This document shows, one piece after another, positions 8,153 to 17,735 of a stretch of 64,000 bases of DNA; the first letter of the stretch is position 1, and every line of letters starts with the position of its first letter. Below the pieces are notes generated by a model. The model was not told where the DNA came from. It saw only the letters and a list, made by a program, of their open reading frames with translations, and searched no databases. The stretch comes from an uncultured Clostridia bacterium (GTDB lineage: Bacteria; Bacillota; Clostridia; Christensenellales; Aristaeellaceae). Where the stretch lies: assembly GCA_946411525.1 (NCBI GenBank), contig CAMKEI010000004.1:28446-92445 (forward strand). The letters run 5' to 3'. Made by a program: the position numbers and the translations under genes.

Positions 8153-9333
8153 GCTGCAGTTCCCGCCAGGGCAATGGCGGCGCCAACAACAGCTATGGCC
8201 GCGGCGGTCAGCATGGTTGATTTCACACCGACGGTATCGAACATGCGTCCGCCGATCAGACTGGCCAGCACAGAGCCGATGGTCGTCATACTGAAAGCAA
8301 GGCTCTGCGCTTTTGCCGAATCTTTCGCGGCAACCTGACGATCGGCATAACCGACAATCAGCACTGTATAGAGAGCGTAACTCGGAGCCTGGAGAATCCG
8401 GGCGGCAAAAAACAGCGGGATGGTCGGCGCAAGCGCGTAGGCTAGAATCTTGATTATAAAGAAAACAAAGGAGAGACGGATATACTGCACTGTGGACCAG
8501 CGCTTCGGAAGCCGGGACGCAAACATCATCACGGGCACTTCCGTGATGGCTGTGAAAGCGGCGATATAGCCCATAACCGCTGTGTTTCCGCCCAGTTCGA
8601 CAACCTCGTTGATCAGGAAATTGCCGTCCATGTTATGCGCAATGAAGATGATAATCGTACCGAAGAGCATGAGGCAGAACATTCTGTTTTCCCGGATAAA
8701 GACAGAAATGGAAGAGGATTTTTCAGATATGAGGATTTCCGCAGGCGGCATAACCGCTTCCGCGCCGCGGAGATCCCTGTCAACCAGCCGGTTGCCAAAT
8801 AACTGCAGTAGAATAACTGCAAGACCTGCTACAGGCAGAGAGAGATGTCCCCACCTGGCGGTGATAATCCCAAGCAGAGTGCTCAGGATCACGAAGGAAA
8901 AACTGCCCATGGACCTGGCAAGACCGAAGTTCAGCGGCGCCTTCGCCCGTTCCAGCCGTACGCACAGATCCAGATTGACTGCATTGACCGGCATCATGGC
9001 AGCTATATAGAGCACATAACACGCTGCGGTCAGCATGTCATGACGGGGATGCACCCGCAGCAGAATGAGCAGCACAACCTGCACAGCCAGCAGCACATTG
9101 ACTACCGCGGCATGACGAATGTTCCGGTTACGGTCGATCATAGCACCGAGTACCGGACTGAGCAGCGCACCGCCCACGTTTCCAAACGCAAGGATCAGCC
9201 CAAGCTCTGTGTTGGAGCAGCCGACTCCTTTCAGATAGACAGCGGCATAGGCAGTCACCACACAGAAGGCCATCCAGAAACCGCCGGTGATGATCATGTA
9301 ATGGAACGTAACCGGAGAGATTTTCTGCTTCAT
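8131..9333 (-). CDS. Major facilitator superfamily transporter
   Basis: A twelve-helix secondary transporter of 400 residues. The first half has the family A-motif in the loop after helix 2 (GAMIDRNRNIRHAAVV). The overall pattern, with short loops and a central basic or acidic loop near residue 190 (EAVMPPAEILISEK), fits the nucleoside:H+ symporter or LacY-like MFS branch, but no substrate can be inferred. The start codon is three bases from the stop of pepF, and the three genes LUD-pepF-MFS are read as one unit, so this is probably the distal gene of that operon. Import of the products of peptide breakdown, or drug export, are both possible. Confidence 0.82.
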   Translation of the reverse strand: MKQKISPVTFHYMIITGGFWMAFCVVTAYAAVYLKGVGCSNTELGLILAFGNVGGALLSPVLGAMIDRNRNIRHAAVVNVLLAVQVVLLILLRVHPRHDMLTAACYVLYIAAMMPVNAVNLDLCVRLERAKAPLNFGLARSMGSFSFVILSTLLGIITARWGHLSLPVAGLAVILLQLFGNRLVDRDLRGAEAVMPPAEILISEKSSSISVFIRENRMFCLMLFGTIIIFIAHNMDGNFLINEVVELGGNTAVMGYIAAFTAITEVPVMMFASRLPKRWSTVQYIRLSFVFFIIKILAYALAPTIPLFFAARILQAPSYALYTVLIVGYADRQVAAKDSAKAQSLAFSMTTIGSVLASLIGGRMFDTVGVKSTMLTAAAIAVVGAAIALAGTAAKKQSAP

Positions 9334-9336
9334 TTA

Positions 9337-11106
9337 TTACTCCGTTTTTTCCGCCAGCAGGCAGAATTCGTCAATATCTTTTCTGATGACTTCCAGACTG
9401 GAGCGCCAGAAAGCAGAATCGCGCACGTCGATCCCCACACTCGCGGCAACCTCCGCAACCGGCGCGGATCCGCAGGACCGGAGCAGACGGCAGTAATCCT
9501 CCGCAAAAGCAGGACCTTTCTCCAGGTACCGGGCGAACACGCCTTTTCCGAAGAGAAGGCCGAAGGCATAGGGGAAATTGTAGAAGTTGTTTCCGGATGA
9601 ATAGTAGTGGCTCTTGCAGGCCCACATATAGGGATGCCGGACTTCCGGATCAAGTCCGTCGCCGTAACTGGCTTCCTGAGCCCGGAGCATTGCTTTTTTC
9701 AGCTCGTCGACACTCATGGCATGGTCTTCCCTTGTTTCGATGACTTCCTGCTCGAACAGGAAACGGCTGTAAATGTCAACCACAGTCTGGGTTGCTTCCA
9801 TCAGACCGTTTTCCAGGAGATACAGCCGTTCTTCCGGACCGCAGCTCTTCAGCGACTGCCAGCTGAGCATGGTCTCGTTGAAGATGCTGGCTGTTTCCGC
9901 CAGCGGCATCGGTTCGTCGGTCATCATATAGGGAAGCCCCGCCATACAGCGATTATGCCAGCCATGGCCGAGTTCATGTGCCAGGGTGCTGACATCGGAG
10001 AAACTGCCCTGGAAGTTGGTCATGACCAAGCTGCGGTCCGCGAAATGCACACCGGAGCAGAAAGCGCCGCCGGTCTTGCCGTCCCGGGGATAGAAATCGA
10101 TCCACCGCGCGTCGAAGGCGTTGCCGATGAAGGCGGCCATCTCCGGTGAGAATTTGCCCATCTCCCGGATCAGAATTTCCCTGGCTTCCTCCACGGTATA
10201 TTTCCTTGTTGTTTTTCCGACAGGCGCAAACAGGTCATAGAAGGGGAGACCGTTTGTGTGGCCCAGCAGGCGGGCCTTGGTCTTCAGGTAGCGGCGGAAA
10301 TGGGGCAGATATTCGCGGATGGCCGTCCACAGGGCATCCAGCGTCTGCCGGTCCATCCGGCTGTCAGCAAGGGTCATGTCCAGTACAGAATCGAACTTCC
10401 TCGCCTTCGCGAGCGTACGGGCTTCCATCTTGATGCTGTTCAGGCAGTAGCTCATGGGAAGCTCCATCTTCGCGTAGGAAGCGATTTCCGCTTCATAGGC
10501 GTCCTTCCGTACGGCGGGATCAGGATCATATGCTTTGCCGCGGACACCGGCCAGGGGAAGCTTCTCATCCCGATAATCGACAACCAACGTGGAATCCAGC
10601 TTGTCCCGCAGCTGGCTGAACGCTTCGCCGCCCGAAAGCTGCATCTGCAGGATCCAGGGTTCGATTTCCGGCGCAATCAGATGCATTGATTGCTCTTTCA
10701 TTTCGCGCAGGGCGAAACCGACCGGACGAAGGATGTCGGAAGAGCTGATCAGCTGCCCGAGGTCTTCCGTTTCAGCAACGAAGCGGGCAAGCGCTGAAGA
10801 ACTGAGCTCCAGCTCCGTGAAGGCGAGAGACAGCTGATCCATGGCGGCGTCTGCCTGTTCATTGGCAGCGTCCACGGCGCTTGTACAGTAGATGAAATTG
10901 GCCAGACGGTCCACTTTCGCGCTGACCTGTTCGGAATGCGCGACTGCCTGCTCGAGCCTGGCCAGCCTGGTCAGGGATTCATCCTGCAGCAGGGCGATTC
11001 CGGTCTGCGCGTCGTCCTTCAGGGAAGCCAGGTCAGCTTTGAACCGATCGTCATCAAAACCGGGGTATAGGCAGGAAAGATCCCATCGGTCATATTTCTG
11101 TTCCAT
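9337..11106 (-). CDS. pepF: M3-family oligoendopeptidase F
   Basis: A cytoplasmic zinc oligopeptidase of family M3, 589 residues, which trims peptides of roughly 7-17 residues. The zinc site HELGH is at about 377-381 (TLAHELGHGWHN), with the third ligand in the downstream helix around PMPLAETASIFNETM. The N-terminal oligopeptidase F helical domain is present (DRWDLSCLYPGFDD...). The ORF track begins at a TTG that is too near the GGAGG; the ATG at 11106, eight bases after it, is the better start. It sits between the LUD gene (18-base gap) and the MFS gene (3-base gap). Confidence 0.92.
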   Translation of the reverse strand: MEQKYDRWDLSCLYPGFDDDRFKADLASLKDDAQTGIALLQDESLTRLARLEQAVAHSEQVSAKVDRLANFIYCTSAVDAANEQADAAMDQLSLAFTELELSSSALARFVAETEDLGQLISSSDILRPVGFALREMKEQSMHLIAPEIEPWILQMQLSGGEAFSQLRDKLDSTLVVDYRDEKLPLAGVRGKAYDPDPAVRKDAYEAEIASYAKMELPMSYCLNSIKMEARTLAKARKFDSVLDMTLADSRMDRQTLDALWTAIREYLPHFRRYLKTKARLLGHTNGLPFYDLFAPVGKTTRKYTVEEAREILIREMGKFSPEMAAFIGNAFDARWIDFYPRDGKTGGAFCSGVHFADRSLVMTNFQGSFSDVSTLAHELGHGWHNRCMAGLPYMMTDEPMPLAETASIFNETMLSWQSLKSCGPEERLYLLENGLMEATQTVVDIYSRFLFEQEVIETREDHAMSVDELKKAMLRAQEASYGDGLDPEVRHPYMWACKSHYYSSGNNFYNFPYAFGLLFGKGVFARYLEKGPAFAEDYCRLLRSCGSAPVAEVAASVGIDVRDSAFWRSSLEVIRKDIDEFCLLAEKTE

Positions 11107-11124
11107 ATTCAATTCCTCCGTTTA

Positions 11125-11754
11125 TCAGAATCCGAGATTATCATTGACGAGGATTACATGGATGCGGCCGGCGTGCCGGCTGAACCGGGTAATCAGGAAC
11201 TGGCAGCAGATGGTATCCGGGCTTTTACAATCCATACACTTGCCGGTTTTGGCACATGGTGTGGAAAGGCCGAACCGCTGAACGTTTACAGGTGCGGCGA
11301 CATTGCGGGCGCGCTTCATGGCACTGTCCAGGTCACTGCAGACTTTGTTCATTCCCGCGATGAACAGCACCTGTTTCGGTCCCTGGCAGATGGCGGAGAC
11401 ACGGTTCGCGTTCCCGTCGATGTTGATGAGAATTCCGTCGTCTGTCATTGCGTTCACGCCGGACAGGAAATAATCCGCGTCATAGGCGGCGAGCATGGCT
11501 GCCCGTTTGTCAGACGTGGCGTCCCGGTCAATAAAATGATAGTTGCCCTCCTTTACGGCAGAGACGAGCCCGATTTCGTGCGCGCTCATGGCGCCGCCCA
11601 TTGTGACGGTACTGCCTTCAGGTATCAGACTGAGCGCGGCCTTCAGCGCCTCTTCCTTTGTGGCCGCATAATATCCTTTCATGTTACGGGATTCCAGACC
11701 TTTGATAACCTTCTGCGCAAGCAGTTCGTTGCGCATGGATATGATTTTGTCCAT
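11125..11754 (-). CDS. LUD-domain (LutC/YkgG-like) protein
   Basis: A 209-residue protein of the LUD family, which includes LutC of lactate utilisation and related proteins, fused to a short cysteine-bearing tail. The nucleotide or CoA-like fold motif GSTVTMGGAMSAHEIGL is near residue 47 and DGILINIDGNANRVSAI near residue 105. The tail STPCAKTGKCMDCKSPDTICCQ has a cluster of cysteines typical of stand-alone clostridial members. LutA and LutB partners are not adjacent, so a lactate role is not supported by context. GGAGGG precedes the ATG at about ten bases. It is the first gene of the LUD-pepF-MFS operon. Confidence 0.82.
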   Translation of the reverse strand: MDKIISMRNELLAQKVIKGLESRNMKGYYAATKEEALKAALSLIPEGSTVTMGGAMSAHEIGLVSAVKEGNYHFIDRDATSDKRAAMLAAYDADYFLSGVNAMTDDGILINIDGNANRVSAICQGPKQVLFIAGMNKVCSDLDSAMKRARNVAAPVNVQRFGLSTPCAKTGKCMDCKSPDTICCQFLITRFSRHAGRIHVILVNDNLGF

Positions 11755-11790
11755 TCTGATACGTCCCTCCGTGTTTTACTCTTTACAGCG

Positions 11791-11819
11791 ATGATAACAA
11801 AAAAGAACCTGACCTTCAA
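11791..11819 (-). promoter_or_regulatory. Promoter of the LUD-pepF-MFS operon
   Basis: On the minus strand TTGAAG, a 17-base spacer and TATCAT. The -35 box lies in the 3' arm of the upstream antiporter terminator and the spacer contains the terminator T run. Confidence 0.5.
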
Positions 11820-11839
11820 GCATGAAATGAAGATCAGGT
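11798..11839 (-). terminator. Terminator of the antiporter gene
   Basis: On the minus strand ACCTGATCTTCA and TGAAGGTCAGGT form a 12-base stem with one mismatch, followed by TCTTTTTTG. It ends transcription of the antiporter while overlapping the promoter of the next operon. Confidence 0.75.
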
Positions 11840-11861
11840 ATTTATGAGTCGGGATAACTGA

Positions 11862-13178
11862 TTATTTATCGAAAGCAGGGGGTACCGGTTTGGTGATTTC
11901 CTGCAGCCGTCTCTGGCGGCGGGAGAGCATTTCAGCCGATTTGGCCTGAATGTCGCCAGCCCTGGTCAGCGCCATCTTGGTCAGGCTTGGGCCGATCAAC
12001 TCATATATCAATACAGAGAAAAGCACGATGTTACGGATCAGCGTGCCTTCCGACCCGCCGAGCACCCTGTAGGCTGTTGCGCACATGCCCAGCGCGACGC
12101 CTGCCTGGGGAAACAGGGTGATGCCCAGGTATTTCCGGACCGGGCCGGGACTCCCCGCCAGGGCGGATGACCAACCGGCACCGAAGTATTTGCCCAGGGA
12201 ACGGGTGAGGATATAGACCAGACCGATCAGAACGACAGAGATATCCGCGAAGACGCTGAAATCAAGCGCCGCACCACTGAGCACGAAGAACAGGGTGATG
12301 GCCGGTCCGGACCAGCGGTCCGCCTGCAGCATCAGGTCCTCGCTGAGAGGACAGAAGTTGCAGAAGACGGTACCCAGCATCATGCAGACAAGCAGGGAAG
12401 AGAAACCGAAGGTGAACGCACCGACAGAGATGATATACTGGCTGACCGCCACGGTCAGCACTACACTGCCGACGATCAGGGCATTCCGGTTGCGGTGGGA
12501 ATGGAAGAAGCGTTCCAGCCAGGTCAGGATCATGCCGACCAGGCCGCCAAAGGCCAGCGAAAGTACGACTTCTCCCAGCGGCTCCAGGATCAGCGCGGCC
12601 ATATGGGTCGAACCGCTCTTCATGGATTGCGCGATTCCAAATGAAACCGCGAAGATAACCAGGCCGACCGCGTCGTCCAGCGCGACGACCGGCAGAAGTA
12701 CGTCAGTGACCGGACCTTTGGCTTTGTACTGACGGACGACCATCAACGTGGCTGCAGGCGCGGTGGCTGCTGCGATCGCACCCAGTGTGATTGCGACCGG
12801 CATGGAAAGCAGATCAGGCATGATAAAATGCAGTGAAACCAGGGCGATATCCACGAAAACAGTCGCGGTTACGGCCTGCAGGATACCGATGATGACGGCC
12901 TGCCTGCCGGTCTGTTTCAGCGCGGAGAGACGGAATTCATGACCGATGGCAAAGGCGATAAACCCCAGCGCCACATCGGAAATCATGGACAGGGAGTCCA
13001 CCTGTTCAGCAGAGTTGAAACCAAGCCCGGGAAGCCCGAGACGTCCCAGGACGCAGGGACCGATAAGTATGCCGGCGACCAGGTAGGCGGTCACGTCAGG
13101 AAGGTGGAGTTTGACAAAAAGCCGTGTCATCAGCAGACCGGCGAAAAGCGCGACAGCAATCAGCAGCAGGGTTTGCAT
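11862..13178 (-). CDS. CPA2-type cation:proton antiporter
   Basis: A monovalent cation:proton antiporter of the Kef/NapA-like CPA2 group, 438 residues and about twelve helices. The sequence LPDVTAYLVAGILIGP starts helix 2 of this family. VVALDDAVGLVIFAVSFG carries the helix-5 aspartate pair (DD) of electrogenic CPA2 exchangers. There is no C-terminal TrkA-N domain; the tail is a short basic helix (MLSRRQRRLQEIT). The ORF track begins 369 codons upstream, antisense to the flavodiiron gene. The start at 13178 gives the normal MQTLLLIAVALFAGLL N-terminus and fits a promoter at 13224-13252. Sodium versus potassium specificity is open. Confidence 0.85.
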   Translation of the reverse strand: MQTLLLIAVALFAGLLMTRLFVKLHLPDVTAYLVAGILIGPCVLGRLGLPGLGFNSAEQVDSLSMISDVALGFIAFAIGHEFRLSALKQTGRQAVIIGILQAVTATVFVDIALVSLHFIMPDLLSMPVAITLGAIAAATAPAATLMVVRQYKAKGPVTDVLLPVVALDDAVGLVIFAVSFGIAQSMKSGSTHMAALILEPLGEVVLSLAFGGLVGMILTWLERFFHSHRNRNALIVGSVVLTVAVSQYIISVGAFTFGFSSLLVCMMLGTVFCNFCPLSEDLMLQADRWSGPAITLFFVLSGAALDFSVFADISVVLIGLVYILTRSLGKYFGAGWSSALAGSPGPVRKYLGITLFPQAGVALGMCATAYRVLGGSEGTLIRNIVLFSVLIYELIGPSLTKMALTRAGDIQAKSAEMLSRRQRRLQEITKPVPPAFDK

Positions 13179-13223
13179 AAAGGGTTTCCGCTTCCTTTCA
13201 GGTGGTTTTTTCGCACGGGGGAG

Positions 13224-13252
13224 ATTGTAGCACTGTTTCCGTGAAACTACAA
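13224..13252 (-). promoter_or_regulatory. Promoter of the antiporter gene
   Basis: On the minus strand TTGTAG, a 17-base spacer and TACAAT. It is divergent from the flavodiiron promoter that begins ten bases away, so the two could share a regulator. Confidence 0.6.
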
Positions 13253-13261
13253 GGGAAATCC

Positions 13262-13291
13262 TTGCTACAGGATTGCAGAATATGGTAAAAT
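13262..13291 (+). promoter_or_regulatory. Promoter of the flavodiiron gene
   Basis: TTGCTA, an 18-base spacer and TAAAAT lie about 37 bases before the start codon. Confidence 0.5.
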
Positions 13292-13328
13292 ATCCTGGAT
13301 AAGAGCAATCCGGAAGGGGAACTGAACA

Positions 13329-14486
13329 ATGGACATTACGAAAGATATCCGCTATATCGGCGTGGATGATCATGATATCGACCTGTTTGAGGGCATGTAT
13401 ATCGTGCCGGAGGGCATGGCTTATAATTCCTATGTGATCCTGGACGACAGGATTGCGGTCATGGACACCACGGACCGGCATTTTACCGATACCTGGCTGG
13501 CGAACCTGGAAGCGGCACTGGCCGGACGGAAACCGGACTACCTGATTGTGCATCATATGGAACCGGATCACTCCTCCGGCATTGAAGCGTTCGCTGAAAA
13601 ATATCCAGACGCGAAGATCGTGGCGACAGCGAAGGCCTTCACGATGATGAAAAACTTCACCGGCAGGGACTATGCCGCACGCGGAACTGTCGTGAAGGAA
13701 GGGGACAAGCTTGAACTGGGCAGTCATACGCTGAAGTTTATCACCGCGCCTATGGTTCACTGGCCGGAGGTCATGATGAGCTACGACGAACAGGACAAAG
13801 TCCTGTTCAGCGCGGACGCCTTCGGAAAGTTCGGCGCGCTGGATGCGGTGGACGAGGAAGGCTGGGCCTGCGAGGCACGGCGGTACTATTTCGGGATTGT
13901 CGGCAAATACGGCGCGCAGGTGCAGACGGTGCTGAAGAAGGCCGCGGCGCTGGATATACAGATCATCTGCCCGCTGCACGGGCCGGTGCTGCAGGAGGAT
14001 CTGGGATACTACCTGGACCTGTACAACACCTGGTCTTCCTATGGCACAGAGACAGAAGGCGTCGCCGTTTTCTATACGTCTGTCTACGGCCATACAAAGG
14101 CTGCCGCGGAACTGCTGGCTGAAAAGCTGAAAGAGATGGGCTGCCCGAAGGTCGCGGTCAGCGACCTGGCCAGGGACGACATGGCGGAGGCTGTGGAGGA
14201 CGCCTTCCGCTACGGGAAGATTGTGCTGGCCACTACCACCTACAACGCTGATATATTCCCGTTCATGCGTGAGTTTATCGAGCATCTGACGGAGCGCGGA
14301 TACCAGAACCGGCTGATCGGCCTGATTGAGAACGGCAGTTGGGCACCGACCGCAGCAAAAGTCATGAAAGGCATGCTGGAAGGCTGCAAAAACACCGCTT
14401 TCGCAGGAACGGAAGTCAGGATCCTGTCCGCTATGACGGAAGAAAACAAAGCGCAGATCGAACAGCTGGCAAAAGAGATGCTGTAA
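13329..14486 (+). CDS. Flavodiiron protein (A-type flavoprotein, O2/NO reductase)
   Basis: A two-domain flavodiiron protein of 385 residues that reduces oxygen to water, or nitric oxide to nitrous oxide, protecting anaerobes. The N-terminal metallo-beta-lactamase-like domain holds the diiron motif HHMEPDH (75-81), then VHWPEVMMSYDE, FSADAFGKFG and CPLHGPVL supplying the remaining ligands. The flavodoxin domain starts near residue 250 with the FMN phosphate loop YTSVYGHT and ends with GLIENGSWAPTAAK. No rubredoxin domain is fused, so a separate electron donor is needed. The start has GGAAGGGG upstream. The gene is monocistronic and ends in a strong bidirectional terminator shared with carB. 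Confidence 0.93.
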   Translation: MDITKDIRYIGVDDHDIDLFEGMYIVPEGMAYNSYVILDDRIAVMDTTDRHFTDTWLANLEAALAGRKPDYLIVHHMEPDHSSGIEAFAEKYPDAKIVATAKAFTMMKNFTGRDYAARGTVVKEGDKLELGSHTLKFITAPMVHWPEVMMSYDEQDKVLFSADAFGKFGALDAVDEEGWACEARRYYFGIVGKYGAQVQTVLKKAAALDIQIICPLHGPVLQEDLGYYLDLYNTWSSYGTETEGVAVFYTSVYGHTKAAAELLAEKLKEMGCPKVAVSDLARDDMAEAVEDAFRYGKIVLATTTYNADIFPFMREFIEHLTERGYQNRLIGLIENGSWAPTAAKVMKGMLEGCKNTAFAGTEVRILSAMTEENKAQIEQLAKEML

Positions 14487-14499
14487 GCAACAGACTATA

Positions 14500-14532
14500 A
14501 AAACGGGACTGCAGCCGCAGCCCCGTTTTTTC
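14500..14532. terminator. Bidirectional terminator between the flavodiiron gene and carB
   Basis: AAAACGGG-A-CTGC pairs with GCAG-C-CCCGTTTT around loop AGCC, with one mismatch. T runs follow on both strands (TTTTTTCTTTTTC and TTTTTATAG). Confidence 0.85.
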
Positions 14533-14543
14533 TTTTTCTTTTC

Positions 14544-17500
14544 TTATTTTCTCATGTGATTGATATCCACCAGCTCCGTGTTCTGCAGGGAGAAGCGGGA
14601 ACCGAGGATGTCCATGAGGGCGTTGGCGGTGTCCAGGGAGGTCATGCAGGGGATGCCGAGCACCATCGCCCTGCGGTGGAGCAGGGTGTAGTCGCCCACG
14701 GTGTCGTCCTTTACAGCTCCCGTATAAATGATATAGTTGACGGATCCGTCTTCCATGAGTCCGAATATTTCATCACTGATCTTGGGATCCTTCACCGGGG
14801 TTACACGGATGCCGACGGCGGATATCGCCCGGGCGGTATCCTTGGTGGCATAGACGCTTATTCCCAGATCATAGCAGCGCTTCGCTACGGCAATGGCATC
14901 CGGGAAATCTTCATCCTCAACGGACAGCAGGACGCCGTTATGACCTTTCTCACGCGCGGTCGGCAGATGGAAACCGGCGGCGGAAAGCCCTTTGAAGAGC
15001 GCTTCCGCTTTGGTGATGCCGATGCCAAGCACCTCGCCGGTGGATTTCATTTCCGGCCCGAGAATGGAGTCGGCGTCGTTCAGCTTCTCAAATGAGAAGA
15101 CCGGCACCTTGATCGCGCAGTACGGAGGAGCCGGATACAGCCCGGTACCGAAACCGAGATCCGCCAGCGACTCGCCGAGCATCACGCGGGAGGCCAGATC
15201 CACCATGGGAACGCCTGTGACCTTCGAAATATAAGGTACGGTGCGTGACGCCCGCGGATTCACCTCAATGACATACAGTTCATTGTCATAGATCAGGTAC
15301 TGGATATTCACCAGGCCTTTCGTGCCCAGGGCCAGAGCCAGTTTGGTGGAGATGTCGCAGATTTTCTCCTGGAACTTTTCCGTGAGGTTGAAGGGCGGAT
15401 AAACAGCGATGGAGTCGCCGCTGTGGACGCCCGCGCGCTCAATGTGCTCCATGATACCGGGAATCAGCACATCCTTCCCGTCAGAGATGACATCCACTTC
15501 CAGCTCGATCCCGGGAAGATACTGATCCACAAGCACGGGGTTCTCAATGCCTCCGGAAAGAATCCGGGTCATATAATCCACGGTCTGCGCTTTACTGCGG
15601 GAGATGGTCATGTTCTGGCCGCCGATGACGTAAGAAGGGCGCAGCAGCACCGGATAACCGAGTCTTTCCGCCGCGGCAACTGCTTCCTCCATCGTACGGA
15701 CGCCCATGCCGCGGGGACGGCGAATGCCAAACTGCTCCAGGAGCTTATCAAAGCGTTCCCGATCCTCAGCGATATCGATGGATTCGGCGCTGGTTCCCAG
15801 GATGTGTATGCCCCGGGAATCCAGGAACTTGGTCAGCTTGATGGCGGTCTGTCCACCGAAGGCGACAACCACCCCCACGGGTTTTTCCACAGCGATGACG
15901 TTCATGACGTCTTCCGGGGTCAGCGGCTCGAAATACAGCCTGTCCGCAGTGTCATAGTCGGTGGAAACGGTCTCCGGGTTGTTGTTGATGATAACCACAT
16001 CATAACCGATGCGCCGAAGCGTCCATACACAGTGGACGGAGGAATAGTCGAACTCGATCCCCTGACCGATGCGGATCGGACCGGAACCCAGAACGATGAC
16101 CACAGGCCGTCCGGAACGCTTCAGGCTCCGTGATTCACAGGCTTTATCCGTGCAGGAATAGAAATACGGCGTTTCCGCGGCGAATTCCGCACCGCAGGTA
16201 TCCACCATCTTATAGCTCATGGTCCAGCCGGGAACTTCCTTCGCGCCGGTTATTCGCCTGACGGCAGCGTCCGGATAACCCATGCGCTTGAAAATCTCAT
16301 AGTCGCCGGGCTGCAAGCCTTTGCCCTCAGTGCGCATTTCCAGTTCCGCCATAGCGCGGAGGCGACAGAGGAAGAACCGATCGATTTTGGTGATGTCAAA
16401 AATCTCATCCACGGTCAGGCCTTGTTTGAGCGCTTCAAAGACAGTAAACAGTCTGCGATCGTCCTGCCTGGCGAGCCGCTCGCGGATCGGCTCATCCGTC
16501 AGCGGCGGGGCGTTCAGCGTATCCAGGGATATTTCTGCGCCACGGACAGCTTTCATCAGGGCTTCCTCAAAGCGCTGGCCGATGGACATCACTTCGCCGG
16601 TGGCTTTCATCTGGGTGCCGAGACGGCGGGAGGAACCGTAGAACTTGTCAAAGGGCCACTTCGGGAACTTGACGACAACATAGTCGACGGTAGGCTCAAA
16701 GCAGGCGCAGGTTTTACCGGTGATATCGTTGGCTATTTCATCCAGGGCATAGCCCAGGGCGAGACGGGTTGTGATCTTGGCGATCGGATAGCCGGTGGCC
16801 TTGCTGGCCAGGGCAGAGGAACGACTGACACGTGGATTGACCTCAATGACCGCGTATTCAAAGGAATCGGGATTCAGGGCAAACTGACAGTTGCAGCCGC
16901 CGACAATGCCGATCGCGCTGACGATGTCCAGCGAGGCACTGCGGAGCATCTGGTATTCCTTATCCGACAGAGTCAGGGCAGGGGCAACGACCACGCTGTC
17001 GCCGGTATGAATTCCTACGGGATCCACATTTTCCATGGAGCAGACGGCAATGACGTTGCCCTGCGCATCCCGCATGGTTTCAAACTCAATCTCTTTCCAG
17101 CCGGATATACATCTTTCCACAAGGATCTGGGTAATGGGGGAGGCGTCCAGTCCGGCCCGCGCGATCTGGCGCATTTCCGCTTCGTCCGAAGCGATACCGC
17201 CGCCGCTGCCGCCCAGGGTATAGGCGGGACGTACGATGACAGGGTAGCCGATATCATCGGCGGCCTTCAAAGCGTCCTCCAGGGTTTCCGCGATCTCGGA
17301 AGGAACGCAGGGCTGGCTGATGGACAGCATGGTGTTCCGGAACTTTTCCCGGTCTTCCGCCTTCTCAATGGCTTCGATGGGCGTGCCAAGCAGACGGACG
17401 CCGAACTCCTCCAACGTACCGTCGCGACTCAGCTGCATGGCCAGGGTCAGGCCTGTCTGGCCACCGAGACCGGCGATCATGCCGTCGGGCCTTTCCTTTT

Positions 17501-17735
17501 CGATAATGCGGCGGACAGTGGCCGCGTTCAGCGGCTCCAGATAGATTTCGTCCGCCAGATGCTGGTCCGTCATGATCGTCGCGGGATTGGAGTTGACCAG
17601 TACTACGTTGATTCCTTCCGCCTTCAGCACGCGGCAGGCCTGAGCACCGGCATAGTCGAATTCCGCTGCCTGACCGATGACGATCGGACCGGAACCGATG
17701 ACGAGGACTTTGCGGATGGAGGGATCCTTAGGCAT
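14544..17735 (-). CDS. carB: Carbamoyl-phosphate synthase large subunit
   Basis: The synthetase subunit of carbamoyl-phosphate synthase, 1,063 residues, close to the usual 1,070. It makes carbamoyl phosphate from bicarbonate, ATP and ammonia channelled from CarA, for arginine and pyrimidine synthesis. The two homologous ATP-grasp halves begin with KVLVIGSGPIVIGQAAEFDYAG and PVVIVLGSGPIRIGQGIEFDYSS. Both have the ATP-binding glycine loop (RPAYTLGGSGGG and RPSYVIGGQNM) and NPRVSRSSALASKATG / NPRASRTVPYISKVTG. A C-terminal MGS-like allosteric domain follows. The start overlaps the carA stop by eight bases. It is the last gene of the arginine operon. Confidence 0.97.
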   Translation of the reverse strand: MPKDPSIRKVLVIGSGPIVIGQAAEFDYAGAQACRVLKAEGINVVLVNSNPATIMTDQHLADEIYLEPLNAATVRRIIEKERPDGMIAGLGGQTGLTLAMQLSRDGTLEEFGVRLLGTPIEAIEKAEDREKFRNTMLSISQPCVPSEIAETLEDALKAADDIGYPVIVRPAYTLGGSGGGIASDEAEMRQIARAGLDASPITQILVERCISGWKEIEFETMRDAQGNVIAVCSMENVDPVGIHTGDSVVVAPALTLSDKEYQMLRSASLDIVSAIGIVGGCNCQFALNPDSFEYAVIEVNPRVSRSSALASKATGYPIAKITTRLALGYALDEIANDITGKTCACFEPTVDYVVVKFPKWPFDKFYGSSRRLGTQMKATGEVMSIGQRFEEALMKAVRGAEISLDTLNAPPLTDEPIRERLARQDDRRLFTVFEALKQGLTVDEIFDITKIDRFFLCRLRAMAELEMRTEGKGLQPGDYEIFKRMGYPDAAVRRITGAKEVPGWTMSYKMVDTCGAEFAAETPYFYSCTDKACESRSLKRSGRPVVIVLGSGPIRIGQGIEFDYSSVHCVWTLRRIGYDVVIINNNPETVSTDYDTADRLYFEPLTPEDVMNVIAVEKPVGVVVAFGGQTAIKLTKFLDSRGIHILGTSAESIDIAEDRERFDKLLEQFGIRRPRGMGVRTMEEAVAAAERLGYPVLLRPSYVIGGQNMTISRSKAQTVDYMTRILSGGIENPVLVDQYLPGIELEVDVISDGKDVLIPGIMEHIERAGVHSGDSIAVYPPFNLTEKFQEKICDISTKLALALGTKGLVNIQYLIYDNELYVIEVNPRASRTVPYISKVTGVPMVDLASRVMLGESLADLGFGTGLYPAPPYCAIKVPVFSFEKLNDADSILGPEMKSTGEVLGIGITKAEALFKGLSAAGFHLPTAREKGHNGVLLSVEDEDFPDAIAVAKRCYDLGISVYATKDTARAISAVGIRVTPVKDPKISDEIFGLMEDGSVNYIIYTGAVKDDTVGDYTLLHRRAMVLGIPCMTSLDTANALMDILGSRFSLQNTELVDINHMRK

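Noticed and set aside
13179-14285. 369-codon N-terminal extension of the antiporter ORF
   Set aside because: It lies antisense to the flavodiiron gene and is a shadow of it; the antiporter start at 13178 is preceded by its own promoter.
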